Shown here one piece after another: positions 18,924-27,663 of a DNA stretch of 64,000 nucleotides (position 1 is the first letter of the stretch; each line of letters opens with the position of its first letter). The notes under the pieces are model-generated. The model saw only the letters and a list, made by a program, of their open reading frames with translations. It was not told the DNA's origin and made no database searches. The stretch is from an uncultured Flavobacteriaceae bacterium. GTDB taxonomy: Bacteria > Bacteroidota > Bacteroidia > Flavobacteriales > Flavobacteriaceae. The DNA lies in contig CANMWN010000001.1 in the NCBI GenBank assembly GCA_947501625.1, forward strand, positions 631,319 through 695,318, in the 5' to 3' direction. The translations under genes were made by a program, and so were the position numbers.

Positions 18924-18939
18924 CGTTCCACGTGGAACA
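18924..18939. other. parS-like ParB binding site 3
   Basis: CGTTCCACGTGGAACA, identical to site 1, starting at the first base after the mnmG stop codon. Confidence 0.82.
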
Positions 18940-18953
18940 ATAAAAGAAGTCGC

Positions 18954-19418
18954 ATGAAAAGTATATATTTTCCTCAAATAAAACCAACTACTGCCATGAT
19001 TATTGGTTATGTTTTTTTGATATTCTCCTTTTTTTCATTTGACCAAATCAATCAATTTATAACACTATTTTTGTTAGGTATATTAATTGTTGGTTATAAT
19101 ATTAGGTATGAGATTACTTCAGATTTTAATAACAAAAAGGCATTTACTTTTTTTAGTGTGCCAATAATTAAATTCAAATTTAATTTAGATTTTCCTGACT
19201 ATATTTCATTATTTGAAAGCAGTTATTCTAAGTCAAATACTTGGGGTCCAGTTTCAGCATTAGGCACATCATCTAAAGCAGATATGATGTCAATTCGTTT
19301 ATTTTCAGCCACACAAAAAACGAGTATTTACAAGTCTGGAAATTATAAAAAAGTAGAAAAAAAGGCTAAAGAATTAAGCGAAATGTTGGGAGTAGAATTA
19401 TACAATGCTAATAATTAA
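18954..19418 (+). CDS. Conserved hypothetical two-helix membrane protein
   Basis: A 154-residue protein with two close transmembrane helices (about 13-28 and 35-49: MIIGYVFLIFSFFSF and FITLFLLGILIVGY), then a soluble domain of about 100 residues with mixed strand and helix pattern and a Lys-rich C-terminal helix (KKVEKKAKELSEML). I do not recognise a named family. It follows mnmG by 30 bases, with parS site 3 between, and overlaps the next gene by one base, so all three are likely one transcript. Confidence 0.8.
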   Translation: MKSIYFPQIKPTTAMIIGYVFLIFSFFSFDQINQFITLFLLGILIVGYNIRYEITSDFNNKKAFTFFSVPIIKFKFNLDFPDYISLFESSYSKSNTWGPVSALGTSSKADMMSIRLFSATQKTSIYKSGNYKKVEKKAKELSEMLGVELYNANN

Positions 19419-20278
19419 TGAAAGAAAAACAGCAATATTATATTGAATCAGTTAAGGATTATTTAGTATCTAAAGAGCTATTTAATTTATTAAAAGACGA
19501 GAAATATGATATGTTAGTCACTTCACCTCAACCAAAGCTTGAAGTCTTATCAAACTATTACCAAAGTGATTCCTATATTTCACACACCGATTCTAAAAAT
19601 ACGTTTACTGACCGTCTTTACCAATTAGTAAAAAAATACACCATAGCAAAAAAAGTCAAACTAATTAATGAATTAGTTGAGTCAAATTTGAATAAAAAAT
19701 CGATTTTAGATATAGGTTGTGGAACAGGAGATTTTTTGACAGCATGTAAAAAAAAAAATTGGGATGTAGTAGGAGTTGAGCCAAATGAAAATGCAAAATC
19801 TATTGCTGAAAAAAAACTGGATCAGAAAATAAATAGTAGGATTTCAAAATTGGGACTACAACAATTTGATGTCATTTCAATGTGGCATGTTTTAGAACAT
19901 ATCCCAAATTTAAAAGAATACATTATTGAGTTAAAGAAAAAATTAAAACCAAAAGGAATTTTAATAGTTGCTGTTCCTAATTATAAAAGTTATGATGCAA
20001 AACATTATAAAAATTTTTGGGCAGCTTTTGATGTTCCAAGACATTTATGGCACTTTTCAAAAACATCAATTAAACTCCTTTTTGGTGAAGTTGGAATGAA
20101 AGTGACTAAAACAATTCCGATGAAATTTGATTCATTTTATGTTTCATTATTGAGTGAAAAATATAAACATGGTAAAAATAGATTTGTGAAATCATTTTAT
20201 ATTGGGTTGAAATCAAACTTAAGTGCGATATCAACAAATGAATACTCTTCTCATATTTACATTATCAAAAACGAATAA
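19418..20278 (+). CDS. Class I SAM-dependent methyltransferase
   Basis: A 286-residue methyltransferase of the UbiG/Methyltransf-23-like type. The SAM-binding motif is ILDIGCGTGDFLTACKKK near residue 95-112, motif II is GVEPNENAKSIAE, and motif IV is DVISMWHVLEHIPN. The N-terminal 80 residues contain the PQPKLEVLSNYYQSDSYISHTD pattern common to flavobacterial copies encoded beside mnmG. The substrate cannot be read from the sequence. Start and previous stop share one base (TAATG). Confidence 0.9.
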   Translation: MKEKQQYYIESVKDYLVSKELFNLLKDEKYDMLVTSPQPKLEVLSNYYQSDSYISHTDSKNTFTDRLYQLVKKYTIAKKVKLINELVESNLNKKSILDIGCGTGDFLTACKKKNWDVVGVEPNENAKSIAEKKLDQKINSRISKLGLQQFDVISMWHVLEHIPNLKEYIIELKKKLKPKGILIVAVPNYKSYDAKHYKNFWAAFDVPRHLWHFSKTSIKLLFGEVGMKVTKTIPMKFDSFYVSLLSEKYKHGKNRFVKSFYIGLKSNLSAISTNEYSSHIYIIKNE

Positions 20279-20351
20279 AAATAGTTCTAAAGACCGTTGG
20301 TTGATAATAATAATAAAAACAACGATATACTTTAAAGAAATTTGAAAGTGT

Positions 20352-20381
20352 CTTAAAACGCTTTATTTTAAGTCTTTTTTT
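20352..20381 (+). terminator. Weak AT-rich terminator after the methyltransferase gene
   Basis: CTTAAAA / TTTTAAG arms (20352-20358, 20366-20372), 7-base loop, then TCTTTTTTT. The stem is AT-rich, so strength is uncertain. Confidence 0.45.
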
Positions 20382-20509
20382 ATAAAAATAATTTATATCA
20401 TTTGATTTAATCTATAATAAAAATTGATATGTAAAAAAATCAAATTTTCAAGAATTAAATTTTATATCTTCGCAGCCAAAATAATTTTAGAATCATTAAA
20501 AAATATAGA

Positions 20510-21022
20510 ATGAAAAAAGTAGCAGTATTATTTACAACTATTTTGTTGTTTACTTCTTGTACTCAAACAAAAATTGGATATGTAGATGTTGAAGAATTAA
20601 TGAAAGAATATGATGCAACGAAAGATGTGGAAGCTTCATTAAAAGCAGATCAAGAAAAAATGGGTAAATCTTTAGATAGTTTGAGCACTGCATTTCAAAC
20701 TAAAGTTCAAGCTTATTATCAAAAAGCAAATAGAATGTCGGCTAAATCTAGACAAACTAAAGAAGAGGAATTACAAAAAGAACAACAAGCGATTCAACAA
20801 CAACAACAACAGGCACAACAATTATTACAACAAAAAAGTCAAGCTGAAATAGACAAGTTGACTAAAAAAGTAGATAGTGTTGTAAATGCTTATGCGATTG
20901 CAAATAAGTTTAATATAGTTTTAGGAACTCAAGGTAATGGAACAGTAATGTATGGAGATGATAATATTAATCTGACAGAAACAGTTTTAGACATTTTAAA
21001 CGTTGAGTACGAAGAAAAATAA
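20510..21022 (+). CDS. OmpH/Skp-family periplasmic chaperone-like lipoprotein
   Basis: A 170-residue OmpH-family protein: IGYVDVEELMKEYDATKDVE followed by a long helical hairpin rich in Gln, Lys and Glu (a run of glutamines near residue 95), and a return strand FNIVLGTQGNGTVMYGDDNINLTETVLDIL. Skp-type proteins form a trimer that holds unfolded outer-membrane proteins in the periplasm. Unlike soluble Skp, this copy has a lipobox (LLFTSC, Cys at about 17), so it should be a lipoprotein. A -7-like TATCTTCG at 20465-20472 lies 37 bases before the ATG; a strong terminator follows. Confidence 0.9.
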   Translation: MKKVAVLFTTILLFTSCTQTKIGYVDVEELMKEYDATKDVEASLKADQEKMGKSLDSLSTAFQTKVQAYYQKANRMSAKSRQTKEEELQKEQQAIQQQQQQAQQLLQQKSQAEIDKLTKKVDSVVNAYAIANKFNIVLGTQGNGTVMYGDDNINLTETVLDILNVEYEEK

Positions 21023-21042
21023 TATATATACCTTAATAAATA

Positions 21043-21074
21043 AAAAGTCCGTTTATATAAACGGACTTTTTTTT
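21043..21074 (+). terminator. Strong intrinsic terminator
   Basis: Stem AAAAGTCCGTTTA / TAAACGGACTTTT within 21043-21070 with T-run to 21074, 20 bases after the OmpH-like gene. Confidence 0.9.
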
Positions 21075-21089
21075 ATGGTAAAAAAGAAA

Positions 21090-21260
21090 GCCACAAAATA
21101 AGTGGCATTTCCTTTTCAATTCAAAATTATTACTAGACTCTCAATAAAAAGAAATGTAGTTGAGTCTATTTAGAAGGGGTTCTCAACTACAATTCTCTAG
21201 GGTATTAACTAACTTACTAACTATATAAAAAATGAGATTTATTGTATGGGTACAATAAAT
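21090..21260. other. Gene-free convergent region with several hairpins
   Basis: The gap 21023-21338 holds no gene I can support. After the terminator there are: GCCAC/GTGGC (21090-21094, 21102-21106); TGTAGTTGAG/CTCAACTACA (21155-21164, 21182-21191); a competing stem AGACTC/GAGTCT using part of the same segment (21135-21140, 21162-21167); and a perfect 10-bp stem ATTTATTGTA/TACAATAAAT with loop TGGG (21237-21260). Could be a structured RNA or remnants of a small element; no promoter is obvious. Confidence 0.5.
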
Positions 21261-21338
21261 TTATCTAGTATAGTAGTAAAACAAGTAATTAAAAAAATAC
21301 CCTACTTTTTTTATAAATAAAATAAAATTTTCTTTGGT

Positions 21339-22235
21339 TTAAGAACCTAAATTAGTTCTTGCATAGTTTCTGAGAGAAACCAATTCGTTATAAGTATACA
21401 TGAATTCTATCTTTTGCTCAGCAATAGAATTTCCAGTTGCGCCCTCTTCTCTTAATACAAATGTAGCGAAGACATCAGCAATATCTTCTTCAGGGCTTAT
21501 AGCAGAGTTGGGCAAAAAGAAATGATCACTATAAAAGTTATAAAAACTTAACATTTCAATTTGAGTACCATTTTTAGATACTAAGTAGTCACTCCAAATA
21601 TCGGTCCAAAATTGTGATTGAAATTGGTTGATATATGAATTATTATTTGAACACCCAAGATTATTAAAATAATTTACACAATTTGATTCTCTAACCATGG
21701 TATCAATATGATCGTTATTTAAAGTGAGAATATGTGCAAATTCATGTAAAATAGTAAAAATTAATTTTTGTTGATCATCATCAGCATAATTTATAGCAAT
21801 ACCAATTCTCCATTTTGAAGCATCATTATTTATTTTTTCCGATAATCCAAAGGTGTCAGTAATAGTGCCATTATAAATCAAAAATTCTCCAATTTTAGAT
21901 CTATAATTTAAAGGAATAATTTTTTTGATAAGCCTCCATAACCTTTGATGTTCTTGAATATCTTGTTGGTATATAAGATTTAAACCTGAAACTTGATAAT
22001 CAACTATTTTTGAAATATCTTCTCCTTGAACAGAATAAAGAGTAATTTCTCCTTCTTGACCTGTTGGATTGTTGGTAGAATTATTACCATTGTTATTATT
22101 TCCATTATGATTATTACCAGATGTATTCGAATTTCCATTATTATTGGTTGGATTAAAATTATCATCACTAGTATCGCTACAAGATATTAGTAATAAGGAT
22201 AAAGAAAACAATAATATTACACTGATATTTTTCAT
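21339..22235 (-). CDS. Putative zinc metallopeptidase lipoprotein
   Basis: A 298-residue predicted lipoprotein: signal ending LLISC (Cys about 19), then an Asn/Gly-rich flexible linker (about 28-58), then a globular domain. The zinc-protease signature HEFAHILTLNNDH (HExxH plus a later His) lies around residues 164-176 (nucleotides about 21707-21742). The layout, an anchored HExxH protein beside a TonB receptor unit, resembles the putative metallopeptidase family found in Bacteroidota nutrient-uptake loci (Peptidase_Mx1-like), but I cannot confirm family membership from sequence alone. It is divergent from the ECF sigma gene at 22398. Confidence 0.75.
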   Translation of the reverse strand: MKNISVILLFSLSLLLISCSDTSDDNFNPTNNNGNSNTSGNNHNGNNNNGNNSTNNPTGQEGEITLYSVQGEDISKIVDYQVSGLNLIYQQDIQEHQRLWRLIKKIIPLNYRSKIGEFLIYNGTITDTFGLSEKINNDASKWRIGIAINYADDDQQKLIFTILHEFAHILTLNNDHIDTMVRESNCVNYFNNLGCSNNNSYINQFQSQFWTDIWSDYLVSKNGTQIEMLSFYNFYSDHFFLPNSAISPEEDIADVFATFVLREEGATGNSIAEQKIEFMYTYNELVSLRNYARTNLGS

Positions 22236-22397
22236 AAATTATTAATAATGAAAACAGTAATTGAGGTTGAATACTTTACAAATATAAAATAAAAAGAAAT
22301 TATTTCATGTTTATAATTATTTTTTATTTTGAAAAACAAAATATTAAGTATTTTTTATTCTTGATATTTATATACTTTTGGATAAACTTTTTAAAGT

Positions 22398-22910
22398 ATG
22401 CCTGAAAAACAAAAATCGGTATGTGAACAGAAGAATTTTGAATATATTTTCAAGAATTTTTCTGAGAGTATTAGGAATTTCATTTACTATAAGTGTGGAG
22501 ACATACAACAGGCTGAAGATTTAACTCAAGAGGCATTTATTAAACTTTGGGATAATTGTTCTAAGGTAGTTTTTGAAAAAGCAAAATCATTCTTATTTAC
22601 GGTTGCTAATAATGCTTTTTTAAATGAAGTTGCTCATAAAAAGGTTGTACTAAAACATCAAACAACTCTCCTAAAAGACCGTACGAATATTACACCAGAA
22701 TTTTTACTTGAAGAAAAAGAATTTATGGTTAAATTAAAAACTGTAATTTCTGATTTGCCAGTAAAACAACGCGAAGTCTTTTTGTTAAGCAGAATTGAAA
22801 AAAAGAAATATAAAGAAATTGCTGAAATAACAGGAATTTCTATCAAGGCTGTTGAAAAAAGAATGAGTTTGGCATTAATAACAATTAGAGAAAAAATAGG
22901 AAATATATAA
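22398..22910 (+). CDS. ECF-type RNA polymerase sigma factor
   Basis: A 170-residue sigma-70 family extracytoplasmic-function factor. Region 2 is seen in YYKCGDIQQAEDLTQEAFIKLWDN and region 4 in LPVKQREVFLLSRIEKKKYKEIAEITGISIKAVEKRMSLAL, a helix-turn-helix for the -35 region; region 3 is absent as expected. It heads a three-gene unit with a FecR-type anti-sigma and a TonB receptor, a FecIRA-like surface signalling arrangement. A TACTTTTG -7-like sequence lies about 20 bases before the ATG. Confidence 0.95.
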   Translation: MPEKQKSVCEQKNFEYIFKNFSESIRNFIYYKCGDIQQAEDLTQEAFIKLWDNCSKVVFEKAKSFLFTVANNAFLNEVAHKKVVLKHQTTLLKDRTNITPEFLLEEKEFMVKLKTVISDLPVKQREVFLLSRIEKKKYKEIAEITGISIKAVEKRMSLALITIREKIGNI

Positions 22911-22962
22911 AAGAGTAGGGTAATTTATTATAAAACTGTTTTATTGTAGAATTGATATAGAA

Positions 22963-23877
22963 ATGAATAAAGAAAAAATAAATAATAATTTTTTAGCAAG
23001 GTGGATTTCGGGAGAACTTTCATCTAAAGAATTAGAAGAATTTAAAAAGACAGAAGATTATTTAGTTTATAAAAAGATAAATGATGCTTCTGAAAGATTA
23101 AGTATATCTGAATATGATGTTGAAAATGAATTTAAAAAAGTTCAGAAAAAAATTAATTCTAAAAAACAAACAAAAATAGTAAAACTAATTCCTACCATTT
23201 TTTATAAAGTTGCAGCATCAGCAATTATATTATTAGGTATATTATACTTTTTTAATAAACCTACAACCTATGCAACTTCGTATGGAGAAAAAATAAATAT
23301 TACGTTACCTGACAATTCAATTGTTCATCTAAATTCTAATTCAGAAGTTACTTTTGATGATAAGAGTTGGAATAAAAATAGAATTATTAAATTAATGGGT
23401 GAAGGTTTTTTTGAGGTAGAAAAAGGAAGTAATTTTATAGTTGAAACATCAACGGGAACAGTTGAGGTATTGGGAACCAAATTTACAGTTCTTTCTCAAG
23501 AAGATTATCTTGAAGTTCAATGCTATGAAGGCAAAGTACGTGTTAACTCAGATGATAAACAAACAATATTAAACCCCACAAACGCTTACCGCAATGTAAA
23601 TTCTAATTCTGAATTATGGAATTTCACTAACCCAAATCCAACATGGTTATTTGGAGAAACTACATTTACAAATACGCCAATAAAGCAAGTTATAAAAGCA
23701 TTAGAAGATGAGTTTGAAATTAAATTTTCAAATCAAAACATAGACATGACAAAACGTTTTACAGGTAGTTTTGCTCATAGCGATATCAATATTGCATTAA
23801 AAACTGTTTTTGTTCCTATGGATATTTCATTTACTTTTAAGGGCGAGAACTCAGTTGTTCTTGTTAATAGTAAGTGA
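22963..23877 (+). CDS. FecR-family anti-sigma regulator
   Basis: A 304-residue inner-membrane protein expected to bind the ECF sigma factor in the cytoplasm and sense the receptor in the periplasm. Order: cytoplasmic part (1-86), one transmembrane helix (about 87-103, FYKVAASAIILLGILYFF), FecR domain (about 110-200; ITLPDNSIVHLNSNSEV, GEGFFEVEKGSNFIV, VEVLGTKFTV), and a C-terminal DUF4974-like domain (about 225-300, TFTNTPIKQVIKALEDEFEIKF). Spacing to the sigma gene is 52 bases; the next gene overlaps by 4 bases. Confidence 0.93.
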   Translation: MNKEKINNNFLARWISGELSSKELEEFKKTEDYLVYKKINDASERLSISEYDVENEFKKVQKKINSKKQTKIVKLIPTIFYKVAASAIILLGILYFFNKPTTYATSYGEKINITLPDNSIVHLNSNSEVTFDDKSWNKNRIIKLMGEGFFEVEKGSNFIVETSTGTVEVLGTKFTVLSQEDYLEVQCYEGKVRVNSDDKQTILNPTNAYRNVNSNSELWNFTNPNPTWLFGETTFTNTPIKQVIKALEDEFEIKFSNQNIDMTKRFTGSFAHSDINIALKTVFVPMDISFTFKGENSVVLVNSK

Positions 23878-26438
23878 GAAAAAAACTACTAATCTTATTT
23901 TTATTTTTTTATTCTTTTATTTTTTCACAAGAAAAAAAAGAACTTTCTTTTGACAATGTAGAATTAACAATAGCATTGGCAAAAATTGAAAGCGCGTTTA
24001 ATATTAAATTTTCTTATAACTCAGATATAGTTGAGAACAAACACTTCTCATTTAGTCAACTTAGTACTTTAGAAGAAGTTTTATTTGCGATTGAATTACA
24101 GACTAATATAACAAGTGAAAAAATAAACAATAGGTATTACATTCTTAAAAAGAAAGATTCTTTTTTGATTTGTGGGTATATCAAAAACATAAGTTCCAAT
24201 GAACCTATCGAAGGAGCATCAATATTAAACACTTCAAAAAAAGCAGGAACATCTTCAAATTCTGAAGGTTATTTTGAATTATTGATAAATGAAGAGGAAA
24301 TAATTGAGGTATCCTTTCTTGGTTATGAAACTCAAAATTTTCCTAGCAATTATTTTAATACAAATAAATGCAAAGACATTTATTTAATAGAAGATACTTT
24401 TGATATTCAAGAAGTAATAATCAGTGAATATTTAACTACTGGTATAACAAAAAATAAGGATGGATCTATTACAATTATTCCAAAAGGTTTAGGAATATTA
24501 CCAGGATTAACAGAGCCAGATATTTTACAAAACATTCAAGTATTACCTGGAGTTAAAAGTCCAAATGAAACAGCTTCAGAATTGTTTATAAGAGGTGGGA
24601 CACCAGATCAAAATTTAATATTATTCGATGGTATTAAGATGTATTATTCTGGACATTTTTTTGGAATGATTTCAGCGTTTAATCCATATATAGTTAAAGA
24701 TATTAATTTTTATAAAGGTGGAGCAAAAGCAAGATTTGGGAATAGAATTTCTGGAGTAATAGATATTTCTACTAAAGAGAATAATACAAATGAAGTTAAA
24801 GGAGGTTTTGGATTTAATTTGACGCATGCAGACGCTTATTTAAATACCAAAATAACAGACAAATTAGGTGTTGTCATTTCGGCAAGAAGATCAATTACCG
24901 ATGCAATAGAAACTAAAACATTTGATAAATTTTCTAAGAAAGTGTTTCAAAACACTAAAATTTCAAATGGTAATAGAGTTTTTGAAGAAGATGTTGTAAC
25001 GAATGTCAAAGATCTATTTTATTTCAATGATTATTATGTGAAGTTAAAGTACAATCCTAGTGAAAAAGATGAATTTTCATTTAGTAATATTTCTGTGAAA
25101 AATAAATTGGAATATGAGTTTTTGATTGAAGAATTTGATGAATTATCTAATGATAAATTAAATATTAATAATACAGGATTTAACTTTTTGTGGAACCATA
25201 AAACTTCAAGTAATTTTTCATACAATATCAGTTCTTATTATTCCGATTTTAATCTAGATTACGAGGGCACTAATTTATATATAGACGAAGTTCAAAATAA
25301 AACTATAAAGAAGAATACTGTTAAAGATTTTTATTTAGGGGTTCAAGCAAAATGGAAATTATCAGATTTTAAAAATTTAAGTTTTGGTTATCAATTCTCA
25401 AATAATAAAGTTGGTTATACATTAGGTTATGAAAACGTTTTTTTTGAAAATGATAATTTTAATGATGTTGTTTCTGAGACTAATAATACCCATACATTAT
25501 ATTCAGAATACGAAATCAATGAAGATAAATGGTATCTAAGTTTAGGTGCAAGAACTAATTATTATTCTATATTAGATAAATTGTATTTTGAACCAAGAAT
25601 AGAAGTTCAAAGAAAAATTAATCCTCGATTAAATTTAAATTTTTCAGTTGAGCAAAATCGGCAAACATTGAGTAAAATAATTGAATTCAACACGAGTAGT
25701 TTTGGTTTAGAAAATGAAATTTGGGTTTTGGCAAATAAAAAGGATAAATCAATTTTAAAAAGCCATCAGTTTTCTACAGGATTAAACTATAGAAAAAACA
25801 ATTGGAATATAGATTTTGAAGGATACTATAAAAAAATTGAAGGACTTACTTCTCTTACCAACGGATTTACAACCAGCACAAATAATTATTCAGAAGGGGA
25901 AAGCGAGATAGTTGGTTTAGATATATTAATTAAAAAGAAAATAAATAACTATAGAACATTCATGAGTTATTCATTGACCAATAATAAATCAACATTTTCT
26001 GCAATTAATAATGGAAATTCTTTTAGAGGAAACCAAGATATTAGAAACTCTTTTTCATGGTCTCATTCTTATAAAATGAAGGACTTTGATTTTTCTCTGG
26101 GTTGGACCATAAGAACAGGGATACCATATACCAATGCTGAAGGTTTGACAACCAATGACGAAAATAATACGGTAATAAACTATGAAAAGGTAAATGCTGA
26201 AAGGCTTCCAAATTATCATCGTTTAGATTTTTCGGCCTATTATAAATTTCAGTTTACCAAAAGTGAAAAGTGGAAAGGTAAATTTGGGCTATCGGTACTT
26301 AATATTTACGACAAGCAAAATATTTTAAATAGAGATTATGATATTCGATTTGATGACAATGGAGTAGAAACCTTACAAATTTTAGACAGATATTCTCTTG
26401 GTATTACACCAAACTTAGTTTTCAGAGTAGAGTTTTAA
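23874..26438 (+). CDS. TonB-dependent receptor with N-terminal signalling (STN) domain
   Basis: An 854-residue outer-membrane receptor. After a signal peptide (to about FIFSQ, residue 19) comes an STN-like domain (about 22-95, LSFDNVELTIALAKIESAFNIKFSY), the part that contacts FecR; then a carboxypeptidase-regulatory-like domain (about 100-180, GYIKNISSNEPIEGASILNT); a plug (about 210-310, ILPGLTEPDILQNIQVLPGVKS and ELFIRGGTPDQNLILFDG); then the beta barrel ending in Phe. Start is GTG at 23874 in the GTGA overlap with fecR. No SusD-like partner follows, so this is a stand-alone transducer rather than a glycan SusCD pair. Ligand unknown. Confidence 0.92.
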   Translation: MRKKLLILFLFFYSFIFSQEKKELSFDNVELTIALAKIESAFNIKFSYNSDIVENKHFSFSQLSTLEEVLFAIELQTNITSEKINNRYYILKKKDSFLICGYIKNISSNEPIEGASILNTSKKAGTSSNSEGYFELLINEEEIIEVSFLGYETQNFPSNYFNTNKCKDIYLIEDTFDIQEVIISEYLTTGITKNKDGSITIIPKGLGILPGLTEPDILQNIQVLPGVKSPNETASELFIRGGTPDQNLILFDGIKMYYSGHFFGMISAFNPYIVKDINFYKGGAKARFGNRISGVIDISTKENNTNEVKGGFGFNLTHADAYLNTKITDKLGVVISARRSITDAIETKTFDKFSKKVFQNTKISNGNRVFEEDVVTNVKDLFYFNDYYVKLKYNPSEKDEFSFSNISVKNKLEYEFLIEEFDELSNDKLNINNTGFNFLWNHKTSSNFSYNISSYYSDFNLDYEGTNLYIDEVQNKTIKKNTVKDFYLGVQAKWKLSDFKNLSFGYQFSNNKVGYTLGYENVFFENDNFNDVVSETNNTHTLYSEYEINEDKWYLSLGARTNYYSILDKLYFEPRIEVQRKINPRLNLNFSVEQNRQTLSKIIEFNTSSFGLENEIWVLANKKDKSILKSHQFSTGLNYRKNNWNIDFEGYYKKIEGLTSLTNGFTTSTNNYSEGESEIVGLDILIKKKINNYRTFMSYSLTNNKSTFSAINNGNSFRGNQDIRNSFSWSHSYKMKDFDFSLGWTIRTGIPYTNAEGLTTNDENNTVINYEKVNAERLPNYHRLDFSAYYKFQFTKSEKWKGKFGLSVLNIYDKQNILNRDYDIRFDDNGVETLQILDRYSLGITPNLVFRVEF

Positions 26439-26442
26439 TTAA

Positions 26443-27579
26443 TTATTCCTTTGCGTGTAATAGTCTAGTCAATTTGATAGATAAGTCCAATAAAATTATT
26501 TTACCATTACCATTTCTTTCAATATGATAAATAGCATCATTTAGTTCTTTATTAATGCTTTCAATGTTATTCCCATGAATAAATGGTGCGAATTTTTTTA
26601 AATCAAATCCCGGACTTTTAGTTTCCAAAAAAACAAGATTAGAAGCATTATAATTGGTTAATAAAGCTTGTCTAAAAAACTGTAAACAATAATTTAAAAA
26701 TCGTTTTTGAGTCTCTCTTCCGGTTTTGGCAATAGTTTCGCTCCAAGAAATAAGGTCGTTAATAACAGTGGCATTTCCTTTGGCTCTAAAAGCTGCTCGA
26801 ATCCAAGTAATAAACCATTCTTCAAATTGTAAATCAGAGGAATCATTTTTTAATATATGAAGGGCTTTATTAAAATTTCCATCTGCTTGAAGTGCAATTT
26901 TTTTAGCCTCATTCTCATTAATGTTTTCTGAAGCAATTAAACCTTCTACAATATTTGATTCACTCAAAACAGGAAAGTGTAATGTTTGACAACGAGAACG
27001 AATAGTTCCTATTATTTGTTCCTCATTTTCGGTTACCAAAATGAAAATAGTTTTTTCAGGAGGTTCTTCAATAAGTTTTAATAATTTATTCGCTGCTGCA
27101 ATATTCATTTTTTCAGCCATCCAAATAATCATAACCTTAAAACCACCTTCAAATGATTTTAATTTCAATGTTTTTACGATAGATTCTGCTTCATCAACAC
27201 CGATATTCCCTTGTTTATTTTCTATCCCAATGGATTGTAACCAATTAAATAAATTTCCATAAGGTTGTTGAGAAACAAATGTCCTCCAATCGTTTAGAAA
27301 CAAATTACTAATAGGATGCTTTTTTACTGATGAATTTGTAGCTACTGGAAACGCAAAATGCAAATCAGGATGCGCTAGTTTATCACATTGTAGGTTACAA
27401 GTATCGGCATTCGGATTGTTATTACACAATAGATATTGTGCATATGCAATTGCCATTGGCAAAGTCCCAGAACCCTCTTTTCCAACAAATAATTGCGCAT
27501 GAGGTATTCTACCATTATTTGCCGATTGCTGTAAATGATTTTTGATATGTTCTTGCCCTAAGATTTCTGAAAATCGCAT
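26443..27579 (-). CDS. holB: DNA polymerase III delta prime subunit (clamp loader)
   Basis: A 378-residue AAA+ clamp-loader subunit: starts MRFSEILGQEHIKNHLQQ, has a P-loop-like GKEGSG (33-38) in which the Lys of GxxGxGK is missing, as is usual for the non-ATP-binding delta prime, a partial Cys cluster (52, 61, 65), the IEEPPEKTIFILVTEN block and the SRC motif IRSRCQT. Convergent with the receptor gene (4 bases between stops). On the minus strand TATATTTG (27584-27591) lies only 4 bases before the ATG, which would give an almost leaderless mRNA. Confidence 0.92.
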   Translation of the reverse strand: MRFSEILGQEHIKNHLQQSANNGRIPHAQLFVGKEGSGTLPMAIAYAQYLLCNNNPNADTCNLQCDKLAHPDLHFAFPVATNSSVKKHPISNLFLNDWRTFVSQQPYGNLFNWLQSIGIENKQGNIGVDEAESIVKTLKLKSFEGGFKVMIIWMAEKMNIAAANKLLKLIEEPPEKTIFILVTENEEQIIGTIRSRCQTLHFPVLSESNIVEGLIASENINENEAKKIALQADGNFNKALHILKNDSSDLQFEEWFITWIRAAFRAKGNATVINDLISWSETIAKTGRETQKRFLNYCLQFFRQALLTNYNASNLVFLETKSPGFDLKKFAPFIHGNNIESINKELNDAIYHIERNGNGKIILLDLSIKLTRLLHAKE

Positions 27580-27625
27580 CGCACAAATATAACAAAATCG
27601 CTATAGCATTAACTTATGATAATTG

Positions 27626-27633
27626 TATATTTG
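27626..27633 (+). promoter_or_regulatory. -7 element of the pgk promoter
   Basis: TATATTTG, exact TAnnTTTG match, 30 bases before the ATG at 27664. It decides the start: the in-frame upstream ATG at 27616 would lie before the promoter. No TTG at ideal spacing. Confidence 0.55.
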
Positions 27634-27663
27634 TTACTTCAATTTAAAAAATCTAAAAAAGAA

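Noticed and set aside
27616-27663. N-terminal extension of pgk
   Set aside because: Extra 16 residues are not part of the family and include the -7 promoter element.
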